Positions 19,223 through 27,254 of a DNA stretch of 64,000 nt are shown here, one piece after another (within the stretch, counting starts at the first letter, position 1; each line of letters begins with the position of its first letter). Origin of the DNA: Planctomycetaceae bacterium (GTDB lineage Bacteria > Planctomycetota > Planctomycetia > Pirellulales > Lacipirellulaceae). Under the pieces are notes generated by a model, which saw nothing but the letters and a program-made list of their open reading frames with translations, made no database searches and was not told the origin of the DNA. The stretch is from NCBI GenBank assembly GCA_002702655.1, contig PABB01000029.1, positions 62,001-126,000 of the forward strand, in the 5' to 3' direction. The translations under genes were made by a program, and so were the position numbers.

Positions 19223-20668
19223 TCAACTGGCGGCCGCGGTCGTCACTCCGCCGGGCCATTCGAAGCCGGCCCGGTACTGACGGGTGAGAAACTCGTTTGC
19301 CCGGTCGGCGTGGTCGCCGGTGAAGCGGCACTCGCCCTCCGCCAGAGTCAGCACGTCGCTCACTTCAATCTGCTGATTAGCAAGGCTGAGGTCGTAGGCC
19401 TCCAGGTGCGTCTGCAGCGCCCCCAGCGTGCCAAGCCACGAACCTTCGCCCACGGGCAACGACGAACCGGCGCCGGCCTTGCCCATCCGCTGCGCGATGT
19501 TGGCCAAATGGCACCAGTTAGTCGACGCGTCGCCCACGGCCACTTCCGCGGTCAGCAGATCACGATTGCGGGTCCGCACCGCCTGGAGGAAGTTGGCCGG
19601 ATGCTCCATCACGCCGGTCGTCCCGCGGAACTTGCGCAGCTCCTTGCCGTCTTTGTCAAACGCCACCCCGCCGCCGCGCCAACCGCAGTAGTAGCCGCCT
19701 TCGCAGTTGACGATGTAGCCGCAGTCAACAATCTTGCGCCGCAGCGGTCGGTTCTCACCCGGCTTCGCCCGCAGGTTGCTCAGGCCGATCACGACGGGAA
19801 TGGTGTCGGTTTCGTACTTGGCAAAATGTACGTTGGCCGTCTGGCCGGCGTCGTCCCAAATGACCCGCCCGCCGCCGCCCTGCACGGACTTGGGCACGGG
19901 GGTCTTATCGAGAAACGCCACGTTCAGCACGTCGTCAACCAAGTGAACGCCCCAGTTGCCCATCTCGCCGTTGCCGGTGTTCCAGACCCAATGCCAGTCG
20001 TAGTGAAAGTTGTCGCGGTCGATCGGAATGTCTTGCGCCGGCCCCAGCCACAGGTTGTAGTCGACGGTCTTAGGGGGCGTCAGCGGCGTCGAGCGTTTGC
20101 CGATCGACTCGCGCACGCCGTAGCGGCAGACTTCGACCGACTGCAGCGGCCCCAGCTCCTGTGTTTCGTGGAAGAACTTCCGCAGTTCCTGCTGCATGGG
20201 ATCGGAGCGCTGCTGGGTTCCCAACTGCACCATCCGCCCCAATCGCCGCGCGGTCGCCACGGTGTCGCGTCCCTCGTGCACGTTGTGGCTGAGCGGTTTT
20301 TCAACGTACACGTCTTTGCCCGCCTCCATCGCCATCACGGCGGCCATGCAGTGCCAGTGATTGCAGGTGGCGATGACCACCGCGTCGACGTCCTCGGCGT
20401 CAATCACGCGGCGCAGATCCTGCGTCGTCTGGGCGCCAGGATGCTTCTCGCCGGCCGCGGCGGCACGCGCTTCGTCCGCGTCGCACAACCACCGGACGGC
20501 CACGCCGGGTTGCTTCGAGAACCGGTCGAGCAGTCCGTTGCCCTGTCCCCCCAAACCGATGAAGCCCAGCCCGATCGTCTCGTTCGCTGAAGCGGCCCAC
20601 GCCGGGCGAGTCATGGCGGCAACGGCCGTGCTGGCCCCGAGTGCAACAAAATCACGGCGGTTTAACAT
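19223..20668 (-). CDS. Tat-exported Gfo/Idh/MocA-family oxidoreductase
   Basis: The 481-aa protein begins with a Tat signal (MLNRRDFVALGASTAVAAM, RRDF motif, cleavage near AWAAS). The Rossmann fold starts at IGLGFIGLGGQGNGLLDRF, and the conserved EKP motif (GKDVYVEKPLSHNVHEG) is present. The C-terminal domain contains WHWVWNTGNGEMGNWGVHLV, typical of the large planctomycete GFO/IDH/MocA-like family. These enzymes use tightly bound NAD(P) on sugars or sugar acids. It is the first gene of the uronide operon, 51 bp before the OYE gene. The periplasmic location suggests oxidation or epimerisation of an extracellular sugar, which is inference. Confidence 0.88.
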   Translation of the reverse strand: MLNRRDFVALGASTAVAAMTRPAWAASANETIGLGFIGLGGQGNGLLDRFSKQPGVAVRWLCDADEARAAAAGEKHPGAQTTQDLRRVIDAEDVDAVVIATCNHWHCMAAVMAMEAGKDVYVEKPLSHNVHEGRDTVATARRLGRMVQLGTQQRSDPMQQELRKFFHETQELGPLQSVEVCRYGVRESIGKRSTPLTPPKTVDYNLWLGPAQDIPIDRDNFHYDWHWVWNTGNGEMGNWGVHLVDDVLNVAFLDKTPVPKSVQGGGGRVIWDDAGQTANVHFAKYETDTIPVVIGLSNLRAKPGENRPLRRKIVDCGYIVNCEGGYYCGWRGGGVAFDKDGKELRKFRGTTGVMEHPANFLQAVRTRNRDLLTAEVAVGDASTNWCHLANIAQRMGKAGAGSSLPVGEGSWLGTLGALQTHLEAYDLSLANQQIEVSDVLTLAEGECRFTGDHADRANEFLTRQYRAGFEWPGGVTTAAAS

Positions 20669-21053
20669 AGTGGAACTCTGCAGGAGTTGAGTGGGAGGAG
20701 TTCAGAGGGTGCGCCCGCCGCCACAGCGGCGGAATGCCGCCGGTCGGCGACATCAGCCCACGACCGGCACTGCGGCACGGCTGCCTCGCCATGAGTCATC
20801 CCTATCAGCATACGCCGACCACGCGACGGTTGACTAGCCGTTAGCCCGCGGGCCGAGTCGTCCCCGGCGCCGCGCGTGACGCATCGCCGCCCCAGGCTGC
20901 AAACAACAGCAGAATTACCGCAGCGCGACGCGACGCGCCGGCCGCCTCGTCCCGCTGCGGTTGGGGCAATGGCAAACCCGCCCAGCCGCGTCGAGAGAAT
21001 GTGCCCGTTGGGCGCGCAGCGGAACGGGGCGGCATGCCATGGCGAGACGATCG
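20669..21053. promoter_or_regulatory. Leader region of the uronide operon with mutually exclusive hairpins
   Basis: This 385-bp stretch has no gene. On the side proximal to the Gfo/Idh/MocA start it contains GCGGC-GGAAT-GCCGC (20726-20740), overlapping a second perfect pair GCCGGTCG (20739-20746) with CGACCGGC (20761-20768). The two hairpins share bases, so only one can form at a time. This could be an operator or attenuator, or chance in GC-rich DNA. I found no convincing -35/-10 pair. Confidence 0.3.
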
Positions 21054-21074
21054 GCCCGGCACGCCGAGCCGGGC
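21054..21074 (-). terminator. Stem-loop immediately downstream of rnc
   Basis: GCCCGGC (21054-21060) and GCCGGGC (21068-21074) form a perfect 7-bp stem with a 7-nt loop, starting one base beyond the rnc stop codon. There is no U-tract. Position suggests a transcript end for rnc. Confidence 0.45.
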
Positions 21075-21075
21075 G

Positions 21076-21831
21076 CTAGAATTCGTCGTCGCCCGATTCT
21101 TCGGACGAATACGGTTCTTCCTCGCCGCGAAGATTGCAGATGGCGTTATGAGCGGCCCGCTGCTCCGATTCCTTCTTGCTCCGCCCCCAAGCGGCGGGGT
21201 ACCGCGTCTCGCCCACCTGAGCCGCCACCTTGAAGCATTTGCTGTGGTCGGGCCCTTTCTCGTCGAGCAAACGGTAGTTGGGCGTCACGCCGTGCTCGCG
21301 CTGGGCGAATTGCTGCAGCATCGATTTGTAGTTGCCGCCAAACTCGCACGAGACGGCAGCCTCGATCTCGGGCTCAACGTACCGCAAGATGAACGACTCG
21401 GCCTCGTCGATTCCGCCATCGAGGTAAATCGCGGCGATGAGCGACTCGAAGGCGGCGGCCAACACCGACCGCGGCACCTCGGGGTCGGATGCCATGCCCT
21501 TGCCCAGAATCATGAACTCGCTCATCCCGATGCGATCGCTCATGCGAGCGCACGTGTCGCGGCTGACGACGACGGACTTGATCTTCGTCAGCTCGCCCTC
21601 GGAATAGTCCGGGTACTGATGGAACAACCGCTCGCAGACGACTTTGCCGAGAATGGCGTCGCCGAGAAATTCCAACCGTTCGTTGGAAGCGAGCCGATGC
21701 TGCACGCCCGAAGCGTGGGTCAGCGCCGATTCAAGAAGTTGCTCGTCAGAGAAGCGGTAGCCGACGCGATCCTGGCACCCGGCCAGATCGGTCCGGTCGC
21801 TCTCGACCGAATCGCTGGGAATCGTGGTCAT
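21076..21831 (-). CDS. rnc: Ribonuclease III
   Basis: The 251-aa endoribonuclease cleaves double-stranded RNA in rRNA precursors and regulatory mRNA structures. The signature NERLEFLGDAILG sits at ~50-62, with acidic catalytic residues intact (FESLIAAIYLDGG carries the second acidic cluster). A double-stranded RNA-binding domain occupies ~165-240 (GNYKSMLQQFAQREHG ... WGRSKKESEQRAAHNAIC). The C-terminus is a short acidic tail (SEESGDDEF). The frame continues upstream to a GTG at 21876, but the ATG at 21831 gives the usual N-terminus. It has its own promoter and a strongly structured leader (see 21927-21969). Confidence 0.94.
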   Translation of the reverse strand: MTTIPSDSVESDRTDLAGCQDRVGYRFSDEQLLESALTHASGVQHRLASNERLEFLGDAILGKVVCERLFHQYPDYSEGELTKIKSVVVSRDTCARMSDRIGMSEFMILGKGMASDPEVPRSVLAAAFESLIAAIYLDGGIDEAESFILRYVEPEIEAAVSCEFGGNYKSMLQQFAQREHGVTPNYRLLDEKGPDHSKCFKVAAQVGETRYPAAWGRSKKESEQRAAHNAICNLRGEEEPYSSEESGDDEF

Positions 21832-21880
21832 CGCCAAAGGGCGAAGGCTGCGCTGCGGCAGGGGATGGCGGTCCACTGCC

Positions 21881-21893
21881 GCGGCATAGCCGC
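21881..21893 (-). promoter_or_regulatory. Small second hairpin in the rnc leader
   Basis: GCGGC (21881-21885) pairs with GCCGC (21889-21893) around a 3-nt loop, about 50 bases upstream of the chosen rnc ATG. It overlaps the region where the alternative GTG start would need its ribosome-binding site. Function is speculative. Confidence 0.3.
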
Positions 21894-21926
21894 CGCAAAA
21901 AGTGAGAATCGATTAGTAACCTTGGC

Positions 21927-21969
21927 GGACCGATCCGAATGGCGAACCCTTCGCGAGTCGGATCGGTCC
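21927..21969 (-). promoter_or_regulatory. Long hairpin at the 5' end of the rnc mRNA
   Basis: GGACCGATCCGA (21927-21938) and TCGGATCGGTCC (21958-21969) form a perfect 12-bp stem. Inside, after a 3x3 internal loop, GCGAA/TTCGC form a further 5-bp stem closed by a CCC (GGG on the minus strand) triloop. The base of the hairpin lies only a few nucleotides downstream of the predicted transcription start from the promoter at 21980-22008 and ~96 nt upstream of the rnc ATG. In E. coli, RNase III cleaves a stem-loop in its own leader; the same arrangement is suggested here. Confidence 0.6.
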
Positions 21970-21979
21970 ACTACGTCCA

Positions 21980-22008
21980 ACCATAGTTGCCGCCCCGATT
22001 TATGTCAA
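21980..22008 (-). promoter_or_regulatory. Sigma-70-type promoter for rnc
   Basis: On the minus strand a consensus -35 TTGACA (22008-22003) is followed by exactly 17 bp and a -10 of TATGGT (21985-21980, 4 of 6 matches). The predicted start point is near 21973. No other gene on this strand lies between this site and rnc. The 22009-22302 stretch upstream holds nothing else I can identify apart from presumed mgtE control sequences. Confidence 0.65.
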
Positions 22009-22302
22009 CGCGAGCCGACCGGCGGCTGCGTTCTCGACAAAATTGATTGAGTCCCGCGGTTTGCGGCGGCGTCGGCGGAGCGCGCCCCGCGTCGAAATCG
22101 AACTCTCCATCAGGGTCACGATCCTACGACCTGCCCAGCCAGTCCGCAGCGAGCTAGACTGGCGGCAAGCTTGCCGAATCGCGCCCGAATCGCGACCGAA
22201 CCGCTCCCAGGCGCCAGAAATCGACCGCGAGCGGTCCGCAGGCGGCAAGCAGCGCCACCCCGCCTGCCACGCGCCCCTCGCTCCAAACTCTGGCCTGACG
22301 CC

Positions 22303-23670
22303 ATGATCAATACGCTCTACCTGCCGGAAATCCGCGAGATGCTCGCTGCGCAGGACTCGGCCGGCCTGGCCGAGTTCTGCACCGCGCTGCACCCGGCTCG
22401 AACTGCCGAGTTCATGGAGGGGCTCACGCCCGAGGAAGCGTGGCAGGTCCTGCTGCACACCGATCTGCGCAACCGGATCGAGATCTACTCGTACCTGGAC
22501 GACGACGTGCAGGTGCAAATTGTCGAGACCGCGCCTCCGGAGGAGGCGAGCGAGCTGATCGCCGACATGCCGGCGGACGACCGCGTCGACCTGCTCAATC
22601 AAGTCGCGCCGGAAACCGTCGAGCAGGTCATGCCGTTGATGCCCGCCGAGGAACGGCGCGACATCATGCGGCTGTCGTCCTACCCCGAGGGTACCGCCGG
22701 CTCGCTCATGACGACCGACATGGCGATGCTGCCCGAGTCGCTCACCGTTCGCGCCGCGGTCGAGGAGGTCGGCCGACAGAGCGAAGAACACGAGACGATC
22801 TACTACATCTATATCGTCGACGACGACAAGCATCTGCGGGGGTTGGTCTCGGCCCGGCAACTGGTCACGCACCTCAACAAGCCGAACATGCCGTTGGCCG
22901 ACTTGGTCGAACGCGACCTGGTCACCGTGGTCGACACGGACGATCAGGAAACGGTCGCGGCGAAGGTCGCCGACTACGACTTTCTGGCGATTCCGGTCGT
23001 GGACGCCGAGCGGCGGCTGGTCGGCATCATCACGCACGACGATATCATCGACGTGATGCGCGAGGAGGCCGAAGAGGACGCCTACCTCGCTGGCGGTCTG
23101 GAGCCGTTGGTCGGCAGCTATTTGGAGACGCCCTGGTGGGAGCTGGCGTGGAAACGCGGCCTGTGGCTTACCGTGCTGTTCCTGGCGGCCGTGCTCACGG
23201 CCACGACGCTCAAGAACTACGACACCGAACTCGATCGCGTGCCGTGGCTGGTATTCTTTATCCCGCTGGTCACGTCCTGCGGCGGCAACAGCGGCACGCA
23301 ATCGACGACGCTTTCGATTCGAGCCCTGACCAACAACGATATCACGCCGCGTGACTGGTGGCGGGTGCTACGCCGCGAGGTGGCGACCGGGCTCTGCTTG
23401 GGCGGGTTTCTGGCTGCCATTGGCTTCGTCGTTGCCAGGCTTGTCGAGCATGAGCCGGCCGCCTCCGACATGCTGGTGGTCCCTGTCACGCTGATCGGCG
23501 TCGTACTGTGCGGCAGCGTCATCGGATCACTGCTACCGCTGCTGTTCCGCCGATTGGGACTGGACGAAGCGTTGATGAGCGGCCCCTTTCTCTCGGGCAT
23601 CATCGACATCCTGGGCATCGTCATCTACATGACGGTCGCGATTTCGCTGCTGCAAGACTTTTCCGGGTAG
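22303..23670 (+). CDS. mgtE: Magnesium transporter MgtE
   Basis: The 455-aa magnesium channel has the full MgtE layout. An N-terminal helical superhelix (~1-130; repeats like LADM and NQVAPETVEQVMPLMPAEER) is followed by two CBS domains (~135-255; SLMTTDMAMLPESLTVRAA and FLAIPVVDAERRLVGIITHD). The C-terminal membrane domain has about five helices, including the conserved VTSCGGNSGTQSTTLSIRAL pore motif and SGPFLSGIIDILGIVIYM. The cytosolic domains close the channel when magnesium is high. The open frame reaches back to 22171 with low-complexity Arg/Pro codons; the ATG at 22303 matches the family N-terminus. It diverges from rnc. Confidence 0.95.
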   Translation: MINTLYLPEIREMLAAQDSAGLAEFCTALHPARTAEFMEGLTPEEAWQVLLHTDLRNRIEIYSYLDDDVQVQIVETAPPEEASELIADMPADDRVDLLNQVAPETVEQVMPLMPAEERRDIMRLSSYPEGTAGSLMTTDMAMLPESLTVRAAVEEVGRQSEEHETIYYIYIVDDDKHLRGLVSARQLVTHLNKPNMPLADLVERDLVTVVDTDDQETVAAKVADYDFLAIPVVDAERRLVGIITHDDIIDVMREEAEEDAYLAGGLEPLVGSYLETPWWELAWKRGLWLTVLFLAAVLTATTLKNYDTELDRVPWLVFFIPLVTSCGGNSGTQSTTLSIRALTNNDITPRDWWRVLRREVATGLCLGGFLAAIGFVVARLVEHEPAASDMLVVPVTLIGVVLCGSVIGSLLPLLFRRLGLDEALMSGPFLSGIIDILGIVIYMTVAISLLQDFSG

Positions 23671-23742
23671 GGGAGCCAAGCACCGCAGGCGCGCGGGCGG
23701 TAGACGGCTGCCTCTCGCTTCTGCGCATGCCAGGTTGGCCAA

Positions 23743-23771
23743 TTGCGAATTTGGGATTGGCTCCGTATCAT
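23743..23771 (+). promoter_or_regulatory. Putative sigma-70 promoter for dapA
   Basis: A -35-like TTGCGA (23743-23748), a 17-bp spacer and a -10 of TATCAT (23766-23771, five of six matches to consensus) lie 61 bases before the dapA ATG. The spacing and -10 are good, the -35 is moderate. Confidence 0.45.
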
Positions 23772-23832
23772 CACGGTCCCGCCGGTCGCATGGAGCGGCC
23801 GCCCCCGCCACGCCCCAGCTCACCCCGCAGTC

Positions 23833-24720
23833 ATGACGCATCAAGCGGACCAATTCGCCGGCCTGTCGGTCGCCCTGACGACCCCGTTTCAAGGCGAATC
23901 GGTCGACTACGACCGCTTCCGCGAGCAGATCGAGTTTCAGATCGCCGCCGGGACGACCTGCCTGGTCCCCGTCGGCACGACCGGCGAGTCGCCCACGCTG
24001 AATCACGACGATCACGATCGGGTGATCGAGTTCGTTTGCGAGACGGTCGCCGGCCGGGTCAAGGTGATGCCCGGCACGGGCTCCAACAGTACCGCCGAGG
24101 CGCTCCGGCTGACGAAGAATGCCGAGAAGGCCGGCGCCGACGCCGCGCTTCAGGTCGCCCCCTACTACAACAAGCCGACGCAGCAAGGATTCTACGAACA
24201 CTTCAAGCGAATCGCCGAAGAATCGGGCCTGCCGCAGTGCGTCTACAACATCCCGGGCCGCACCGGCAAGAACATCGAGCCGGAGACCATCGCCCGCTTG
24301 GCCGAGCTCGACAACATCGTGATGGTCAAAGAGGCGACCGGCTCGTTGGATCAGGCGTCGGCCATTCTGAGCATGACCGATCTGCTGGTGCTCTCCGGCG
24401 ACGACAGCCTGACGCTGCCGCTGATGTCGATCGGCGCTCGCGGCGTGATTTCCGTCGTCGGTAACATCGTGCCGCAAGATATGATCGCGTTGATCAACGC
24501 CTTCAATGGGGGCGACCTCGTCGAGGCCCAACGCCGGCACCATCAGCTCTTCCGACTCTGCCGCGACATGCTGGGCTTGGCGACCAATCCGATTCCGGTC
24601 AAGGCGGCCATGAAGATGCTGGGGCGCGACTCGGGCGAACTGCGGCTGCCCATGACCCCTCTGGAGCCGGATCAGGAAACGGCGCTGCGACGGACGCTCA
24701 CCGAGTACGGCTTGCTATAG
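23833..24720 (+). CDS. dapA: 4-hydroxy-tetrahydrodipicolinate synthase
   Basis: The 295-aa class I aldolase condenses pyruvate with aspartate semialdehyde in lysine and diaminopimelate synthesis. Motifs in order are [17 protein letters not shown] (pyruvate-binding), [19 protein letters not shown] with the catalytic Tyr (~137), and the Schiff-base Lys in [14 protein letters not shown] (~165). The tail [15 protein letters not shown] is typical. The frame extends back to 23743, but the ATG at 23833 begins the standard N-terminus. N-acetylneuraminate lyase and other family members are less likely given the motifs. Confidence 0.93.
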   Translation: MTHQADQFAGLSVALTTPFQGESVDYDRFREQIEFQIAAGTTCLVPVGTTGESPTLNHDDHDRVIEFVCETVAGRVKVMPGTGSNSTAEALRLTKNAEKAGADAALQVAPYYNKPTQQGFYEHFKRIAEESGLPQCVYNIPGRTGKNIEPETIARLAELDNIVMVKEATGSLDQASAILSMTDLLVLSGDDSLTLPLMSIGARGVISVVGNIVPQDMIALINAFNGGDLVEAQRRHHQLFRLCRDMLGLATNPIPVKAAMKMLGRDSGELRLPMTPLEPDQETALRRTLTEYGLL

Positions 24721-24739
24721 CGCGGGCGTATCGCCCGCG
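24721..24739. terminator. Palindromic stem-loop between convergent dapA and the beta-RFAP synthase gene
   Basis: CGCGGGCG (24721-24728) pairs with CGCCCGCG (24732-24739) around a TAT loop, directly after the dapA stop. Convergent neighbours suggest a shared terminator, although no U-tract is present. Confidence 0.5.
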
Positions 24740-24804
24740 GCGGCGAGAGCTGGCAGGGTCGAAGACTTGCGGGACCGCTGCCCGACGCCTTCGACCCAAC
24801 CGAA

Positions 24805-25794
24805 TCAGGACGCAGCGTAGTCGGCCGCGGGCGCCCCGACGGTCACCTCGGCCGCATTATTTTCCGCGGCAGCGACGATGAACTCGCAGTCGGCGAATTC
24901 CGGCGCCTTTTGCAGCGTCGCCACCAATGCGCTGGCGGCAGCGCGGTCAGGCTGCAGCGCGAAAACGGTCGGCCCCCACGAGGATTGGCCCACGCCGCTA
25001 ACGCCCGCTTTGCGGAGCGCTTCGACCCGCGCCGCGATCTTGCTGGATGCGTAGTCGCCGCCCTGCACCGGGGCGAACATACTGCCCGACAACCGGCAGT
25101 AATCAAAGACCGCGTTGCTGAATCCCTCGAAATCGCGTGACCGAACAGCGGGGATGACCGCTTCCTCGGCAAGTTCTCGCAGCCGATGAGTGATCCCCGG
25201 GGCCGGTGACGGCAATTTGGCGAATGCGGCCGTCTCGGCGGGGCCGCTCAGCCCTTCTTCATTCTGCGGGATGGCCAACACCACGCGCCAGGCGGCGGGC
25301 ACGGCGACGCGCTGAGCGAGGTGCCCCAATTGGTCGCCGGGCATGCGGCCCGTTTCCCAGATCAGCCCCCCTTTGGCAAAGCCGTGGGCCCCCACGGCGC
25401 TGCGGGCGCCTCGCCCCGCAACATGCGCCAATCGATCGGTCGGCGCCGGCGGCAGATCGAGCAGGGCTCGCATCCCCGCGGCGGCGGCCAAAGCAATTTG
25501 AGTGCCCGTGCCCAATCCGCAGTGCATCGGCATGCGCTGAATGACCCGACAGGCAACAGCAGGCATTTCCCGCCGCCGATCCCAAGATTCATGCGCCCGC
25601 CGGCAAACGGCCAGACAGCGATCACAGGCCCCGCGTGAGTTGGGCCAGCGTAGCGCCGGTTCGATGTGAATGATCGCCCGCGGGCGGTCGATCATCATCC
25701 CCAAGCCGCCAAAACTGGGGCCCTCGCGGCGGCTCAGCCCCGCGAGGCCAAAGTGAAGTCTGGCGGCAGCGGAAACTTGCACGCTGCTTCTCAT
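24805..25794 (-). CDS. mptG: Beta-ribofuranosylaminobenzene 5'-phosphate synthase (GHMP-like)
   Basis: The 329-aa protein resembles beta-RFAP synthases, which join 4-aminobenzoate (or 4-hydroxybenzoate) to PRPP with loss of CO2, the committed step of tetrahydromethanopterin synthesis. It begins VQVSAAARLHFGLAGLSRRE, contains SFGGLGMMID, and carries the GHMP-type motif QRMPMHCGLGTGTQIALAAA. GVSGVGQSSWGPTVFAL near the C-terminus is characteristic. The start overlaps the preceding DUF447 gene by 4 bp. Neighbouring pabA and pabB supply the 4-aminobenzoate. It is the last gene of the H4MPT operon. Confidence 0.88.
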   Translation of the reverse strand: MRSSVQVSAAARLHFGLAGLSRREGPSFGGLGMMIDRPRAIIHIEPALRWPNSRGACDRCLAVCRRAHESWDRRREMPAVACRVIQRMPMHCGLGTGTQIALAAAAGMRALLDLPPAPTDRLAHVAGRGARSAVGAHGFAKGGLIWETGRMPGDQLGHLAQRVAVPAAWRVVLAIPQNEEGLSGPAETAAFAKLPSPAPGITHRLRELAEEAVIPAVRSRDFEGFSNAVFDYCRLSGSMFAPVQGGDYASSKIAARVEALRKAGVSGVGQSSWGPTVFALQPDRAAASALVATLQKAPEFADCEFIVAAAENNAAEVTVGAPAADYAAS

Positions 25795-26459
25795 CGAGCG
25801 CGTCCTCCTTCAGCTGCCCCCAACTGCTGGCCAACATACCGCAGAACAAGTTCCAGTGCACGCAATTCCGCGGCCGCTCCAGTCTTCTCCACAATTATCG
25901 CAAGTTGGTCTAACGTCTCACGCAACTCCGCGGCATCCAGCAGGTGCACCCGCGTAGCCAGGATTGCCGCCTCGACCACCGCCGACTTGGCTCGATTCAA
26001 TCCGCCAGGTTCGTCCTTTCCGAGGCCGTGCGACACAACGCGACCCAAAGCAGTCGAACGCGGCGACGCTTCGGCAAACCACTTCACTTCGAAGGCAAAC
26101 CACCGCGTGCAAGCGGCCAGCCGCGGCGCAGCAAATTCTGGCACAGGAGCGAGTTCCGGCTCGCCGTCCCACCGATCCAGCGCTGCGCGCACCAGCAGTT
26201 CCACATCGTCGACCAAGTGGAACACGCCGCAGCCGTCGCGCAGCAGGTTGGCGTGAGTGTCGGAGGTCGCAAACGGACGCAGCAACAGGCGGTCGAATTT
26301 CGGACCGGCGATGGGCCCCATGGCGGCGACGTTCACCGTGCCGTCGACGTTGCGCGTCGTGACGACGCCCTCCCACACGCGGCCCCCAGCCCCGAGTGTC
26401 AGATCAGCATCCCCCTGGAGGGCGGCGATCTGTGCGGCGGCAACCTGCAGCGTGCGCAT
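25791..26459 (-). CDS. DUF447 family protein (H4MPT-cluster protein)
   Basis: The 222-aa protein fits the DUF447 family, which co-occurs with tetrahydromethanopterin genes in archaea, methylotrophs and planctomycetes. The N-terminal half reads VWEGVVTTRNVDGTVNVAAM and LLLRPFATSDTHANLLRDGC, resembling a flavin-reductase-like split barrel. LNRAKSAVVEAAILATRVHLL is the conserved helical segment. The biochemical role is not established as far as I know. The ATG at 26459 (MRTLQVAAAQ) is chosen over 26495. It overlaps the beta-RFAP synthase gene by 4 bp. Confidence 0.8.
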   Translation of the reverse strand: MRTLQVAAAQIAALQGDADLTLGAGGRVWEGVVTTRNVDGTVNVAAMGPIAGPKFDRLLLRPFATSDTHANLLRDGCGVFHLVDDVELLVRAALDRWDGEPELAPVPEFAAPRLAACTRWFAFEVKWFAEASPRSTALGRVVSHGLGKDEPGGLNRAKSAVVEAAILATRVHLLDAAELRETLDQLAIIVEKTGAAAELRALELVLRYVGQQLGAAEGGRAR

Positions 26460-26555
26460 GGCGAAACTCGATCCTCGTCGTTGCGTAGCAGCCAATGCCA
26501 GTTCCGTGCATCTGGCGAGGCGCCGCCGGCTCTTAAGGACGAACCGCCGACTCGC

Positions 26556-27218
26556 TCAGAATGTGATGGGACCGGTCGGCAATGGCCGATCTGGCAGCGC
26601 GGCGGGGCGGTATTCAGCCAATTCCAAGGCGTCGACGTCCCCCATGACGTCGACCCCGGCAATCCGTAAGAAGTTGGACAGCAGCCGATAGCCGCCGACA
26701 GTGAGGATTGCCTCGGGATGGAACTGCACGCCGAAAACCGGAAGCGCGCGGTGGGAAATCGACATGACTATATCGTCTTCCGTCTCGGCTGTCACACAAA
26801 ATTCTCGCGAAATGCTGGCGCGATCGACAATGAGCGAGTGATAACGACCGGCGCGCAACGGGTTTGGCAATCCCGCGAAAATTCCCTGGCCGTCGTGGCG
26901 AACCAACGAACTGCGGCCGTGCATTGGCGCCGCTCGTACGATACGCCCGCCAAAGGCCGCGGCAATTGCTTGGTGCCCTAAACAAACACCCAGAATCGGC
27001 GTCGTCGCGGACAGTTGACTCACCGTCTCGGTCGAGCAGCCTGCTTCTCGCGGCGTGCACGGCCCGGGAGAGATGACGATCGCTTGCGGCTTCCAACTGG
27101 CAATTTTTTCCGGCGTGATCTCGTCATTCCGCACAACGTGCGTTTCCTGGCCCAGCCGCCGCAAGTAGCGGGCCAGATTGTGTACAAAGCTGTCATAGTT
27201 GTCGATCAGTACGATCAT
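26556..27218 (-). CDS. pabA: Aminodeoxychorismate synthase, glutamine amidotransferase subunit
   Basis: The 220-aa class I glutamine amidotransferase supplies ammonia to PabB. It starts MIVLIDNYDSFVHNLARYL; the nucleophile Cys is in PILGVCLGHQAIAAAFGG and the catalytic His-x-Glu is in FGVQFHPEAILT. Oxyanion-region VISPGPCTPREAG is also present. TrpG is nearly indistinguishable by sequence; assignment to pABA synthesis rests on the adjacent PIKGT-type pabB and the H4MPT operon, and the protein could serve both pathways. The C-terminal ~35 residues extend slightly beyond the usual PabA length. Confidence 0.88.
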   Translation of the reverse strand: MIVLIDNYDSFVHNLARYLRRLGQETHVVRNDEITPEKIASWKPQAIVISPGPCTPREAGCSTETVSQLSATTPILGVCLGHQAIAAAFGGRIVRAAPMHGRSSLVRHDGQGIFAGLPNPLRAGRYHSLIVDRASISREFCVTAETEDDIVMSISHRALPVFGVQFHPEAILTVGGYRLLSNFLRIAGVDVMGDVDALELAEYRPAALPDRPLPTGPITF

Positions 27219-27254
27219 GGCTCGTCTCACGCATCAACGTGGTGCAATCGCAAC

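Noticed and set aside
18050-20590. Long plus-strand open frame (846 codons) across the OYE and Gfo/Idh/MocA genes
   Set aside because: The minus strand carries recognisable enzymes with intact motifs; the plus-strand translation is Arg/His/Leu-rich with no family features.
20841-21079. Small open frames on both strands between the uronide operon and rnc
   Set aside because: They overlap each other, are Arg/Pro-rich, lack ribosome-binding sites and do not resemble proteins.
21832-21876. GTG start at 21876 for rnc
   Set aside because: It would add 15 residues of odd composition, and a leader hairpin at 21881-21893 would cover its ribosome-binding site. The ATG at 21831 fits the family better.
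22009-22302. Magnesium riboswitch (M-box) before mgtE
   Set aside because: The region is GC-rich without the M-box conserved segments or a terminator hairpin followed by T residues.
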